From assembly GCA_036345935.2 (NCBI GenBank), contig JADWOT020001500.1, positions 212,001 through 276,000 on the forward strand: 64,000 bases of DNA. The letters run 5' to 3'. Below the pieces are notes generated by a model. It ran no database searches and was not told the origin of the DNA. It worked only from the letters and a program-made list of their open reading frames with translations. Position 1 is the first letter of the stretch; each line of letters begins with the position of its first letter. The translations under genes and the position numbers were made by a program. Origin of the DNA: Taenia hydatigena. Its lineage: Eukaryota; Platyhelminthes; Cestoda; Cyclophyllidea; Taeniidae. Below are positions 46,511-59,329 of the stretch, in pieces.

Positions 46511-49500
46511 CTGTAGGGGGATCCCTTTCGCTTGTAATGCTTTACCGAAGGTAGTTGCACAAATTCGAGACGAGAAGAGCAGAGATTTGCTTAACAGCTA
46601 TGCGAAAGCATCTACTCACCTTTTTCCACGAAAATGTGGTAATAATAAGTCATTTGAAAAGCAACTGCTGCATGTGGCATGGAGTAAAGATGAAGGTTGC
46701 TAGAATAATAAATTAATGCTTTGTTTCTAATCCGAGATGTTATTTAGGCCTTTTTATGTGGCGGTTTGATATATTTCTGGGTAATTTGCATGCCTCCAAC
46801 AGCAGGTGGTGAGTTAGAATGATTTCCGCAAATAGACATAATTTCTTCGCTTCCGAAAAATTGCTATTACACGCCAATTTTCAGTTGTAAAGAATCTGAT
46901 AAATGCCCCTTCTTCGCCATAAGGTCGTTGGTACGCCAACAGGTTTTGCACTCTTGCATCATTGATCATGATGTGATTCATTTAGCACTCCATGCATGAG
47001 ACTGAAAACTGCAGTGAAGGCGAATGCTTGCAGTGTTGCGTCCTCGATGGAACTGCAGGCGTCACGAGGTGGATTCTTTCTTCGTCTCTTTTCTCAGCAG
47101 TGAGTGCAGCTGAGGTCTTGGTTACTCTGTTGCCTGCTGGAAGGCACAGTAAGTGTTCACCCTCTTCTTACAAACGTTGCATACATTTGATGCGCTGATT
47201 AATGCAGAGGAGCCTAATGTCTCCTCTTAAACATGATTACCTTAATAAATTTTCATAATTAGCTGATATTAAGCCCCATAAGCATATTAAGTGGACTTAG
47301 AGCAGTGTAATACGTAGTAGCATTCTTGACGGATAATTGCATTTATTATATGCAAACAAGTTTTTGATGAAAAACAATGGAACATATAAGCTGTGGTAAT
47401 GCCGTTGAAAAGAGCTTGGGTAAAGTCATGCTTAGAGTGTTCACCGGTTTTCTGTAACGTGCCATATGAGTCGGCCATTTGGTGACCTTTATCGATGGAT
47501 GTTGCTTGCATTGAACACGAGCTAGCTGATGAACACGTAGGGCCGTGGTGCCCCTTTCACACCTTCGTGGCCTATTGTTTGTCTGTAGAGCGTCATCACC
47601 GTGGTCTCTGTTGTGATTTTTTTACCTCCTTTTATGCAACTCTGTTGGATTCTAGTAGTGTTGCCATTCGAAGTAGGTGATTACCAACTACAAATTATTA
47701 GGAGGGAACTAGTAACCATCACAAATAAGTTGGTAGGTTGAGTTGACACGCCTTCATAGGAACTGATTGTGTGCATAGTTGGGCTTAAGTTAGTAATCCA
47801 CAGCAAAGATGGTCAGAAGACTCATCAACTGCCCGTTAGAAAACATTATTTTCATGTGCATTAGTAGTCCCTATCCATGTTTGTCATCGTGGCATCCCAG
47901 TGTAAAGGCAAAACCTGTACTTATAAAATTCGCTTGACGTTTTTTAATGTCGAAATGCGGAACTGCTGAGCCAGGTACCTCCTACCTTTGTTATGAGGAG
48001 CTCTCTGTAGAGGTTGTGACGGAATGGAAGTGTTCTGCATGTGAGCACCTCTTGGTAGTAGGGCAGCAGCCTGTGCTATCGCAGCACTGACGCGTCTCCC
48101 CTTTTAAATCCGATTTGCGTTGATCCTTATTCGGTTAGAGACAATCGGGATGTACTAGCCGATTGTTGTGCCCTTTGAAATGCCAGCGAGATTCGTGATG
48201 GCTGAGCTGTGTCGCTTCTCAAATTTGAAGAGTTGGTGTCAATTGGTCCGCCGTAAAATTCATAACTTGTGTATTGTGACAGCATGTTTTGTTGAGGATG
48301 CGGACAATGAATCTTTTTCAACGTTGTAAGAATTCTTCTGCCAATTCCATGTAGGCCTGTCCGTTTTAATCTGGAATAAGTGAGGAAGTAGAGGAGCCAC
48401 AGAAAGAAAAGGCGATTGAATGTAGTAGAGTTTGCGGGTGTGTGGTTGAGTGGGTGATAAGATGTTGTCGGAAAGTGGAGTTGAAGTTAATAAAGCTTTT
48501 CCTTTCCTGCATTGGCGTTGCCACTGGTTGTGTGGTTCATCGCTGCTCTCTGCTTTGCGTTCTTCTCTTCGCCTTTCACGGAAAGGAGCATCACCAAGAG
48601 TTGCAGTCGATGTCCGACACCCAATCGGTGCATCAATAGCAAGTGGAGAGTAGAGGTGTGGATGATTCAGCAACTGGTCTGGGGATTTAAAGCAGTCATC
48701 AAAAATACGCGAAATTCTTACTTTGTAGTAATGGAAGAGACATACTGAGGCCATCTCTGGCTTTTCCTACACTGTTATTGGTTCATTTATTTGCCAAGAT
48801 TTTGGGGGTAGGCTAAGACGACCACACATGCGTCCTGCCCGCCAGTCAACGGGACGTCCTTCCTAGGCCAGAACTGACGATTTTCAGGCGTTGTCGACCC
48901 GTCATCACTCAGGCACTAACCTTCTGCATGTGCATCATCCGCGTCAGGTGCACCCATACATCATCGCAAAGCACACGAAGCAGGCACTCTTTGCATCAAA
49001 TGGACATTCCTCTGGGTTGAGAACAGTTTTCTGTACAGCGCGGCTAGTAGCGAAATTGCACGCCTCAGCATTACCAAATGAACACCAAAATGGGGCAGTT
49101 CTAGTGCGAATCAGAGCATTTACTGATGGGTGGGCGATTGTGTAAAGTGTCATGTAAACAAGAGTGAAATGTCTCATGTTGAAAGCGGCTCATTAGCAGT
49201 ATCTTTCAAGTTTAATACCGCAATAAATTCTATTATAATTGGCGAAGTACTGCAAATAAAGGGCTTCCTTATTCATAGCTAACATCGAGTTTGTAATCGG
49301 GTAAGTTGAGGGCAAATTGGTGAGCAAGATTGATTGGCAATATTAATGAAGCAGCAGTTGAGTCACAGAACTGCTGCTCGACCTGTGCTTGACGATTCTG
49401 CCAAAATATTTAGGGCTGTCGTGCGTCTTGCAAAGTTTTGACAAAGGGGAGTTCACGGCAAGGTAAGTCATCCGTGGTGGTAGCCTTATCGGTGGAATGG

Positions 49501-49979
49501 CAACATGGCACTGCATGCGGATTGACTCGTCGTGACCTCGAAACCGCATTGCTGCATGGATCTAAGTTAAAGCTGGTTTGCTTTACGTCTCCGTTGCGTT
49601 GACCAACAAGAACGTCTTGAGGTCTTTTATTCTATTAGTTTCACGTTCCAATGATGGGATGTCTTCTGGTCTACTGTTGAAGCCTGATTGCAGCTTGCAT
49701 TTAGGTGAAACAACCTAAGGCAATGTATGCATTTTTCAGATGTTAGCCCTTTTGATTGCCTAGAGTAACTCTTCGAGACATGTGCATTGAAAGTTCGTTG
49801 ATCTCACACAGATTGTAATCGGATTGTCAGACAGGCATTTGTAAGTGAGAAGATTGAGAATCTTTTCTGTGCACGATAGCACCAAAGAAAGCGAGCAGCA
49901 CGCATGTGAAGAGGGTGGTAGGCAATGAGGGCGGTGTTGTGTAGAAGTGGTGGGTGGTAGCGCGTTGCGACGGCGCGTC
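46511..49979. other. Gene-poor stretch
   Basis: No supported exon. A 164-codon minus-strand frame at 48260-48754 has no known motif or paired splice sites and overlaps several open plus-strand frames, which points to base composition rather than coding. No further guanylate cyclase exons were recognised. Confidence 0.35.
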
Positions 49980-50026
49980 GCCGTGATAGCTCAGTTGGGA
50001 GAGTGGTTCGAGCCTGGGTCGCGGCA
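49980..50026 (+). repeat. tRNA relic with anticodon arm deleted
   Basis: A perfect seven-pair acceptor stem (GCCGTGA/TCGCGGC), a tRNA D arm (TAGCTCAGTTGGGAGAG) and a T loop (TTCGAGC) within only 47 nt. The anticodon arm, variable region and part of the T stem are gone. The ends resemble tRNA-Phe. A and B boxes are kept but much too close. Confidence 0.7.
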
Positions 50027-50188
50027 TGCTTTTACCATTATTGGCACGGCGCCCTCTGCCCACACGCCACCACACAGGCCCAATGCGGTGGGAAGTCATC
50101 CACAGCAACGACAATGCGAGCGAAGCAAAGCAAGCCACTCGGAGTGCAATAAACGGCGCAGTAGTTAGGTGGGCAATAAGCGGCCGCA

Positions 50189-50270
50189 CGAAGCAGGTGA
50201 GACCCAAACTTACGCGGAGAAGCCACAATGGGTTAGCAGTCTATCACCTTAACCACTTAGCCACCACGCT
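50189..50270 (-). tRNA. tRNA-Ser (anticodon GCT)-like, probably a pseudogene
   Basis: On the minus strand it closely follows animal tRNA-Ser(GCU): GGCTAAGTGGTTAAGGTGAT, then the anticodon arm AGACTGCTAACCC, a long class II variable arm, and T arm GTAAG/CTCAC with one mismatch. The acceptor stem (AGCGTGG/CTGCTTC) has two non-pairs and several G-T pairs, and the T loop has lost TTCGA, so function is doubtful. Confidence 0.6.
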
Positions 50271-50549
50271 ACGCCTCTCGCTCTTCCGTTTTGTCTACCC
50301 CTGTCTTCCCCACCCACCCTCCGCTTGCCCTCCGCCTCCTCTACCCACCTACCACTCACCACATCTACTCATCTCAACACTGCGCACATCATAAATCCCC
50401 TCCACACTGCAGCACCGTGATCACCCTCATCCCTCATGCTTCACTCACTCTACCATCCCTCTCCTTCACAACTTCACTCGTGCCCCAACAACAGCATCCC
50501 ACTGACCACAACTCCTACCCCGCCAATTCCCTCTACTGTCAAATTCACC

Positions 50550-51010
50550 CACTGGGGTAGCTCAGTGGTCTACGTTTGCAAGAAGCAAGAGCACATTTTA
50601 GTCCAGTGGCATTCGTTTTGAATGCCGCTTACCTCCTGCTCATTGGGCACTACGCAGCACTGTGGTATGTGGTCTGGTGCGATATGGTGTGGTGTGATGC
50701 GGTACGGGAGAGTTTCGGCAACAGTGAGTGGGTGCCACAGCACGTGGAAGTAGACTTGTGTCCGAAGAAGAGTGGGAAGGGGTGAGACATTGCAGCCACC
50801 TAGGTATAAGGCAGGAAGTTTCCATTTGTAGTCAAACTCTGCATTAAGTAGGATTTGGACTAGTATGAAGCCCTTTCCTCTGTCTATATGTGAAAATCCC
50901 ATATCAGCAGTCACGCAGGCTGATGACCCGGCTTTAAGCCAAAGTGTCTGACGCGGTGGTGGTCTTGATAAGGAGCGTAGGTTAATGGTGGGTTCGGTTG
51001 ACAACTCCAC
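50550..51010 (+). repeat. Possible tRNA-derived SINE
   Basis: Starts with a tRNA-like A-box head, 'ggggtagctcagtggtc' (50554-50570), followed by about 440 nt of unique-looking sequence with GTG-rich runs ('gtgcgatatggtgtggtgtg'). The tail and any target duplication could not be defined. A single copy in the window, so SINE status is inference. Confidence 0.3.
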
Positions 51011-54000
51011 ATCAATCACCATGCTTTCACGCAGGATGGCTCAGGGCCATTTCTCAACAAAGTAATTCAACAAATTGATACCTTCTATTCTACTTTGCTT
51101 GTCAGACAAGTCGCGTCACCTAAGTGATGCATCCGGAAAAAAGCATTTTGAGACGCAAAATTGGGTGGAACGATTTCAAACGATGATAAATACGCCTTGG
51201 TAAACTATCGGTAAGAGCGTCATATAGAGTGAACTTCTTGTCACTAGTTTCTCTTCGAATATTAGAGCCTCTGTAAAATGGAAATGGCATTGACTGCTGT
51301 CTACAAATCAAATTTACTGATATGAGGCCAAATTGAGCTCGTTCATCAAAGCTGTATTTGAGGTGGTTGGAAAAATGCTTAAGGCGCTTCTCAGCTTTAC
51401 ACAAAATAATGATGCCATGGAGTAAACAGTAAATGCCATGCTATTTCATTTCTACTCACCCTACTTGGGTCTCCTATTAAAGGGTTGCTAAAATGTAACT
51501 GCATCGCATACCCTGTATCCTAGTCAAAGCCATTGCAAAGTGAGACACCATTTGCTCTGATAGGATGCGCAAGTATTCGCCTATCCGGCTGCGACTGACA
51601 GAAAACGCCATAGCATGGAAGTCGCGACTATTGCTTTGCTAATTTTGCTCAGGTACAAGCACCTTAGATGGATAATTATATGCCATTAAAAGTTGTAATA
51701 ATTTTAAAGTAGTTTGAACAAATTTTTATTGGCCTACTCAATAGCTTGCAGTTTTGAGTCCCAATTGATGCAACGAAAAGACTATTCTCACTTTCAATTC
51801 GCTGTATCAAAAGACGGCGAGCTTAGGTGGACTGCCAAGACACCTGTTTAAAGGTACTACTGCAACGCAGTGGTGCAGTCCAACCAGCTGGAGTATTTTT
51901 GACACTTAAACTATTTTGCAAATAGACAGGTTTGCAGTGCGAAATCCAATGCTTCGATGAAATTAGCCGAAATGCTAAATTCTGCGCAATCAAGAAGGTA
52001 CTCTACCGCCATACTTCAGGCTACATTTACGGGTTTAAAGTGATCATTTGATCAACTGTGATTGGAGGAGCATGGCGATTCAAAGTGAAACCGCTATTGT
52101 CGTCCAGTGAACGGATGCATAAGTCTATCCAGACATGCAGGTGTCATCGGGACCACTATTTCAAGCAAATAGATGCCTGTTCATCACTTTCTACTTTGCA
52201 ACTTCCATGTTCGTGAATTGACATGAAAGCGTCACTCCGATGCGTCGATTACTTCAATTTGTTCACGAATGCCGCTCAATTCTTTTCAATAGCAAGTAGT
52301 TCGTGAGACACAGTGGTGTGGCTGGAGAGGAAGCGTGCGACTGCACTGGCGGTCTTCATTTTGTCATCGGCTTGCCTTCCAGCATAGCACGTAGTTGCAT
52401 GGCGGCTTATTCGCTTAAACTCCAACAAATGTGGAGCCAGTTGCAATGATCACAACACGGAGTAGAATGCGGCCACTCTAATACTACGGGGAAGACTGAA
52501 GTAATGCGCTGAAGTCAGCACATGAATGACAAACACCATCCAGCTTGACAAATGTTCCAACCGGTGAAAACACCTCAATGAGGTGGTCGAAAGTCCGCAC
52601 TCGAATGCCACGATACGATAAGCAGTATTAAATTCATGCGCCGTTCATTAAGCTCCTTATGGTTAGCACGGAGGAGTAAATGAGCTCGATATGCCCTACA
52701 CCCCGATTCACGTCCACATTGCAAGCGCGATGACACCAATCGTGGGCGATCGTAGGTCCACGTCCCAGGGCAGCTACAATTCTAACACAAGCATTCCTCA
52801 AAATGGTCAAACTACAAATAACAATTGCAAGACCACATTACCGGTCAAAGAATCAACATTCCAATTTGCCACCTGTTGGAAATCTTACATCGATCCCAGA
52901 ATGCACTTGTCACCATCACCTCGAATACATTTGAGAACATTAACCGACCGCATTCCTTCCGAACAGCTGCATGGATACTTGGAAATAATGCTACCGCATC
53001 GGAGTACTTAAACGCCATAATCCCAGCCCCATGCAGCTACCGCAGCGTCTAAATCATGAAGATATTTCAATCTCCTAAAATAGACCGAACTCAGTAGCCA
53101 AAAATCTCCCGCAACAACTCGAGACCACCAGCGCTGTCGTTCACAAGGCCAAATGGCAAGATCTGGCGATGCACGCAAATCGCCTCAATAACGTCCCTCT
53201 TGATGGCAATCTAAAGGCCACCGCTTCATCTGCCATACACTACTAATACAGCCCAAAAATGCTTCTTGAAACACTAGTCTTTGCGAAAGCTGTTGAATAA
53301 ACCATTTTGGACCACAACTTCTGACGTTTCATGAGTCCATTTATGGGTGCAAACAGCAATCGAGCCTTAAATTACAAACAAGTCGAGTGGCATCTCCCAA
53401 TCCACCCTGCTTCTGAGGGCAAGTCAGACGTTTCAAATACCATTCAGCTGTACAATCATAAACCAGGTGCCGGACTGTAGATAAAATAACGGCCTAACGT
53501 CTACATCACAACCACGCCAAACGATCTTCACCATAACCAACCACTGGTGACTGCCCGTAATTTTACATAGCTACAAGATGTCTAGGAACCTTGTTACACT
53601 CCATGGGAGAGAAAGGCGCTAGCCAGTGATTGCAAGAAACCCAGTGTCCTCAGCTCCCAAAATTAGCAGCTAAAATGGGGCAGACAACGAACTTACATGT
53701 TCGAGAATTTAGTCGAACCGAACAGGTACTTGCTCCGGAGTTACAGGCACCCCAGCTGACACTTTATGGCTCCTGCAAAATGTGATGCACACTTGCCGTG
53801 ATTTTTACTGCATAAAGTGTTTGTTCGCGAGACGGTCAGCACAGTCCTGAGCACTGTTGACTTGATGTCACTTCATTCCCATCTTGTTAATTTTGGATTC
53901 CCATATGATGCGTTAATGTGAGAAAGGGATGGCGATATAATAGGAGGAATGAAGAGGGTACGGATAAGAATGAGGTGGTACAGCCGTTTCATAGCGAAGA

Positions 54001-57000
54001 CCACACTCTACCCCATCCACCTTAGCAAAGTAAACGTCACTGTTAGTCCGATTCCTCTGTCTGTTGCAAGCTTCTTATAATGCCTCTAAGTCATGCGTTT
54101 ACTGGATGATTCGGTGCTCAAGTAAGTTGCTGTTGGACGTAAAAGGCGTAAATCGCGATTGACTGCTGCAGTGTACAGCTAGCAACCAACCACCCAACCA
54201 CGCATGCAAAGTATCTATTAGTCCTATTTTTACGGAAAGTATGCCCTCATTAGGAATGCCTTGTCCAGATCAAAATAAATGACCTAGCATATATTTTGAG
54301 TTTCGTCTATTGATTAAGTGCTAGTCTACTAGCTGACGGCCTCACACGCTGAAGTGTCCTAGGGGTCCAGGACGAGAAGAATTTGCCCTTGATGCTTCAT
54401 GGAAATAAATTAGATCCAGTTGATCATCAAATAAGTACAAAGGTTTACTGAATGAAAAATAAGTTGACAAGTCAGTCCACTTAAGGAATGGCAGCAGTGA
54501 TCGGATGAAATGGAATGGTAAGCAATAGAGTAATCGAATCCTCATCACATGCATCATGCCTTGGGGCACTTACTAACCACTAACCTCAGAAGCTAGATTT
54601 TTACATGCACAGTGTTCTTTTGCACTTCGAAAGCAAAAAAATCTGATCTAACAGGTAAATTAGTGTGATAACAGGAAATTGTGATTAAAGAGATGGAGAG
54701 ATTGAACGGCTACCATGCGCTTTTTGCGTCCTGTTAAGGAGAGCTGCATTTGAAAAGGCTGATTTCAGTGCTCGAAAACTTAATCCGCAGACAACACTGA
54801 GCGCAAAGGGGGTACATAGAGCCGTAATGATGGCCAAAAGAGGTCCATGCACCCCATGATTTGGCGGCAAATTGGTTGAAGTCGCCCATAGCGCTTGATC
54901 AAGCAGCATCCTCACTGTGTGACCTCGAGAAAATCATTAAATGCGGCAACATCGTACAAAAGCCTGCTTATTTCTTTTGTAATTTGTCTACTTTTAATGC
55001 ATGGTACCAACAGTTTTGATGTTCCATCGTAACTCCCTAGCACAGACTGTAATCGTTTTCCCTGCATTTGCAACACTGTAGATCATAGCCTATAACAAGA
55101 ATATGCAGACCTGCTTCCATGACAGCTCTAACAATTACAGCCTAAAGTAGTATCAGAACGTAAGTAGGTGAATAAGAATTACTTACCGGTGATGTTGATA
55201 GTAAGAGCGTAAGGACTGGTGAGGAGGCTAATGGTGATGGTGAGAATGCGGGCTACTAGAACAAATCAACGTCCTACAAATTAGGCAATGGTTTTTGACT
55301 CCTGGCGCTTTGGTGTGGGATTCTACGAGCGATAACACGAAGATGGTGTGTATCAGCGCACTGTCTGCTGGTACGAACTTGTTGCTGGCAATGCCGCACT
55401 GAATTCACAAATGCAAGGTTACACTTTTGCACCATTCATGGCAATAATATATTCTCTCAGTGTTGCGCGGACTCAGTACATGGTCAGTGCACATTAATAG
55501 ATTGCACTCTCTCATGCGGTGCAAACTGACAAGTAAAGCCTCGTCTTCAAAAGTAAAGTGGATGTCAGGCGCTATCAGACAAAAGAGACTGATATTTCGG
55601 CGCCATTACTCAGTAATGTGAATGAAATACTGAGGCAGCAGTATTCAGTTTCGCAGCGACGGGTCGGACTGCATAGCAAAACGAGTTGGCCTGACCAGTT
55701 CTCCAGGGTCTCACCTTATTTTAACTAATCAAATAACGGTGGTCATTTGCCGGACATCATTGTGATTTGTGGCCAGTTGGTGTTTGGCAATAATCAGGCG
55801 CTACTATATAATACGTCAGATTTTGCGCCATCAAGGTGTGAGCATGGTGTGATTCGCATCGGTAAGCGACGAAACCAGTTACGACAACAAAATTATTGCA
55901 TCGTTGTATGTTTTATGCGTATGTGGTTTAACTAGTACGCACGCCTTGCTACCATAAAGTCGGGGCACCAAAATTGATGTGCTTCCATGTTCAATGCTGC
56001 AGTGTTAATTTTATGGAGACTAATTTCTTGACAAAATGCAAGAAATACTGCCGGGCTAATTTATTGGTTCTAGTATTCCTCCGAATTCGCTAAGAATGCA
56101 GTTTAATGATGAGCACATATTGCATTCTCGGTTGTTGGAATGGAAACCACAAGCGAGGCAGAATAATGTTCGCCCGGTTAGTCAATTTCGTGGGAATCAA
56201 ATTTTGGTACATTATTCTGAACAGAATAGTCAAAACAAGAGAATAAAGAGTATGCGCATGCACGGTAATATGTTCTTTAACTGTCTCGCCATGAGCAATA
56301 AACACATTTTGCTGCAACGATGCGGTGCCTGTTTTGTGCTGACATTTGCTATGTATTGTTAATCGTTTTCCTCTACATTTGACGAACTCTGCAAGATGAG
56401 TTAAGGTGGAAGCTCATTCAAGTGCCCACTGATAGCGACTTATCTAAAAGTGCAAACTAAAGCAAATGGTTGCCTGAAGCCTGCTTTCAACCAAATAAAA
56501 CTTCTAAGAAATGTAATGGCATCTTATCAATTCTGCATTTCTCACCGCCTCCAGAATTGATGATGTACATGCAATATGTTCCATGAAGGAAGCGATGACA
56601 TTAACGAGATTGTGCGATCTTTCAAAAGTGCTCAAGAAGACCCTTTGCTCACTTGCCTAGATGAAATCGTAGTGGTCAAATTAATTTGCCAACAATCAAA
56701 GGAAATGCCGAGAGTTATGCGCAGCAGTGTTAAGGGAATGGGTCTTATATAGAACTTTCTAACTTTACAGTCTTGAAACCCATGTTCGAAGTAAGAAACA
56801 GTTTGTGTAATTAACTACGATGGAAGGTTGTATATTAAAACACTGGTACCCAATCTTTACTCGGTATTTTCTCATAATTCTGAAGACAGGTGCACTTCGC
56901 CTTGGTTCGCTTCTCTACACACCTGTCAGACACAAATACCGAACATCATGAGAACCTCACTTTCAACAATTTCCAATAGACATAAGAGGACAGTGAATGC

Positions 57001-57525
57001 ATGTGAATGCCACTTGCAGAACGACAGACTCCCTTTGCCCTGGCTATACAAAATTTCATCTGTTGACCGTAATTACATGCATAAATTGCGCAGCAGAATT
57101 CGATACCTTTGAAGCAAACCTCGGAAGCATCGCGATGATTATGTTCAATTAATTCTTTTAATAGCCAAAGACTAGTGAACTGACGATAATATAGTAAGAA
57201 CAGTAACAAGCTATTTCGAAGAAGGGCGACTCTAACAAGACCAAACTGGAAGTAAAATTGCTCCAAAAAATCTTCGAGCTTAAGGGAATAAAATAAATCG
57301 CGGAGTAAAGCGGCTACAATTAAGAGTGCACAAGTGATTTATCAGCCACTAACTGCTCTTTCTCGGTGTCACGCGCAGAAATACAATTACAAGTCCTTAA
57401 AATCTCACATGCTTGCTAGTCTTTTCATCTTCCTGTCGTTTTTGCAGTCAATGTACGACCACGAGTGCCTGATCGTACGCATTTACACTGTAGATACTAT
57501 TGTGCCTCGCTCTAAACAGCAGTAG
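51011..57525. other. Gene-poor stretch
   Basis: The one notable part is 52690-53250 (plus), where protein-like frames succeed one another with a frame change: 52691-53011, then 52825-53052 in another frame (ILGNNATASEYLNAI), then a third ending HANRLNNVPLDGN near 53210. This looks like a decayed gene of unknown kind. Elsewhere nothing is supported. Confidence 0.35.
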
Positions 57526-57647
57526 ACTGTTGAGTCATTGCAAGTATTCACTGCAGAATTGTACCCGCTCCCTATTCGGCAGTGTATACCAGATGCACAT
57601 GACTTTGAGGCAGCGGGCAATGAAGGGAGGCTGAGCCATTCGAGAAG
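57526..57647 (+). pseudogene. SLC22-type (major facilitator) transporter exon, frameshifted
   Basis: Reads SLQVFTAELYPLPIRQ. The VFTAELYP..IR string is the signature around the end of transmembrane segment 10 to 11 in SLC22 organic ion transporters and relatives. After it the family-like continuation (MTL....AMKGG) is in a different frame and runs into TGA, so a frameshift and a stop have occurred. The exon ends at a perfect donor (GAGAAG|GTAAGT). Its exit phase in the second frame fits the exon at 58868. Intact relatives move organic cations or anions across the plasma membrane. Confidence 0.6.
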
Positions 57648-58867
57648 GTAAGTGGTTTTGCGTTCCCTCGAGTAGTTTAGCCAGCCTGCGGCCCTCATTG
57701 GAAGTCTGGGCTCCTCTATTAAAGCCACCGTTTTGTTCAATAGATCGTCGGATTGGAAAGCAGTCTGGTTGCCAAGCCGAATAATCGTGCAAATCTGTAA
57801 GTTAGCATCAATAGTTAGTAAAATACCCCTGCATAAAGTCGCCATTATTGCGAACTTATTCACAACAGCGCACTGGTCAACCTTACCAGTAAAGATATTT
57901 TAGCATTAATTATGCCTTAGAAGCGTAGCGTATTAATTTTACCTTGCTTTCTACTCATTTTGCCCACACAATTATACAAAAATCTTATTATCCGCTTTTG
58001 CCTCACATATGACACGGAGCTATGGTCTCGTGGTCATTTAGAAAAAATACCGAAATGGAGGATTTGAAACATAATTTCATGATATCCTTCTGTAGGTCTA
58101 ACGGCTTTTTACAATTGGCATGCTCATTACACTGAAGTCCGTAATGTGAAAACTGCCTCGATAATTCATGGTTTTGAACGCACCTGATCCTGTCATAGGT
58201 CTTACAGCATTAAGAAATCCGTCTTTGTTTATCGTAACCGAAATTTAATTGGGACTAACAATTTTTTAACAACAGATACGGTTCCTCTAATAGTTTCTGT
58301 TCGAGATGGTAATAAGCGGCTAATTTAAAGACCAGCTTTCCCAAAGGAAGTATATGGATAGGATGCGTTCCATTTGCTGTTTAGCATAGTTTCGTAGCTT
58401 TAAAATTTATGTTTATAAATAAAAAGCGTTGCATAAAAGCAGCCTCTTGATTGCCTTCTAAGTCTTCTTATAATTTTGGTACTTTAACCATATATCGGTT
58501 TCTGAAAGTTGCAGCATGACCAGTATTGCCAAAAGAAATGGATGGGGTCGACATTTCTGCCGCCTTATTTCCCATACCACCTACAACCTTGACATTTCGA
58601 GTTCCTCTAAGTAAAACGTTCTCCCCAGGAACTGTTGCGTCCTTAACTTTGTCTGCCATTGCAAAATGATCCCTCTCATGCAAAACTTCAAGTGGTGCAT
58701 ACACTTCATTTAGACAAAACCATCTTTCTTAAACAGTCCAATTAACATGTACATAGATAAATTGGCGGCTCTTCTGTGCTGTCAATTACCAAATATGAGC
58801 TCATTTGTAAGTAAAAGTTGTGCTGGACAAAAGGAGTTTTTAATAATTTTCTGTTCTGGCTTGTAGG
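57648..58867. other. Intervening DNA of the SLC22-like remnant
   Basis: Probably the former intron. It also contains, on the minus strand, an 86-codon protein-like frame (58468-58728; FAMADKVKDATVPGENVLLRG, RNVKVVGGMGNKAAEM) that I do not recognise, and a block shared with 43.6-43.8 kb. Confidence 0.35.
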
Positions 58868-58977
58868 ACGATATCCAAGGTCTTCCTTAGCTGTAATAGC
58901 TATTATTACAGCTATTACATCAACTTCCATATCGGTGCCTCCCAGTAAATGTTTGAAGTCGTCCATGGTTATCATTG
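58868..58977 (+). pseudogene. SLC22-type transporter, last membrane segment and C-terminus remnant
   Basis: A strong acceptor ('ctgttctggcttgtag') opens a frame reading RYPRSSLAVIAIITAITSTS, then ISVPPSKCLKSSM. A final hydrophobic segment followed by a P-x-T-K-x-x-L-P-x-(T/S)-M-like motif is usual at the end of SLC22 transporters (PETKG..LPET). Here the glutamate is missing and the motif is eroded. Phase agrees with the upstream exon 57526-57647. An inverted repeat (AGCTGTAATA/TATTACAGCT, 58889-58913) lies within it. Assignment rests mainly on the partner exon. Confidence 0.4.
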
Positions 58978-59329
58978 GAGTTAGGACTCATTCCATCAAT
59001 GCCATCGTCTATGCAACTTATTAAACAGGAAAGCCGTTTGATCTCTCCTTCGATTGATTGTAGTAACCTGTATGTAAATACGATTTTCCAGTATGTGTGA
59101 TGCCATAAAAGAATGCGGTATTTGTCTTTTCCCTTGTTCGTATTACCGATAACATTCAGCAGAAAGACTTTGTTGATATATTGTTTGGCAGAAGCATAAG
59201 TTCCTACCGATCAGTTCCCTTTCAAGATTCTCCGCATCTATTATGAGGTAAGCGTTAAATACTTTCTGAATAAAGTGTAGATATTTCCTTTTGAATGAAT
59301 TCTTTGCTATGGAGATTAATTGTATTTCT

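Noticed and set aside
48260..48754. 164-codon minus-strand frame
   Set aside because: No motif, no paired splice sites and overlapping open plus-strand frames; kept only as a note in the region entry.
57483..57863. 126-codon minus-strand frame
   Set aside because: Antisense to the SLC22-like exon, whose signature and donor are on the plus strand.
58889..58913. Perfect 10-bp inverted repeat (AGCTGTAATA/TATTACAGCT)
   Set aside because: Lies within a hydrophobic coding remnant with repetitive codons; a chance palindrome is the simplest explanation.
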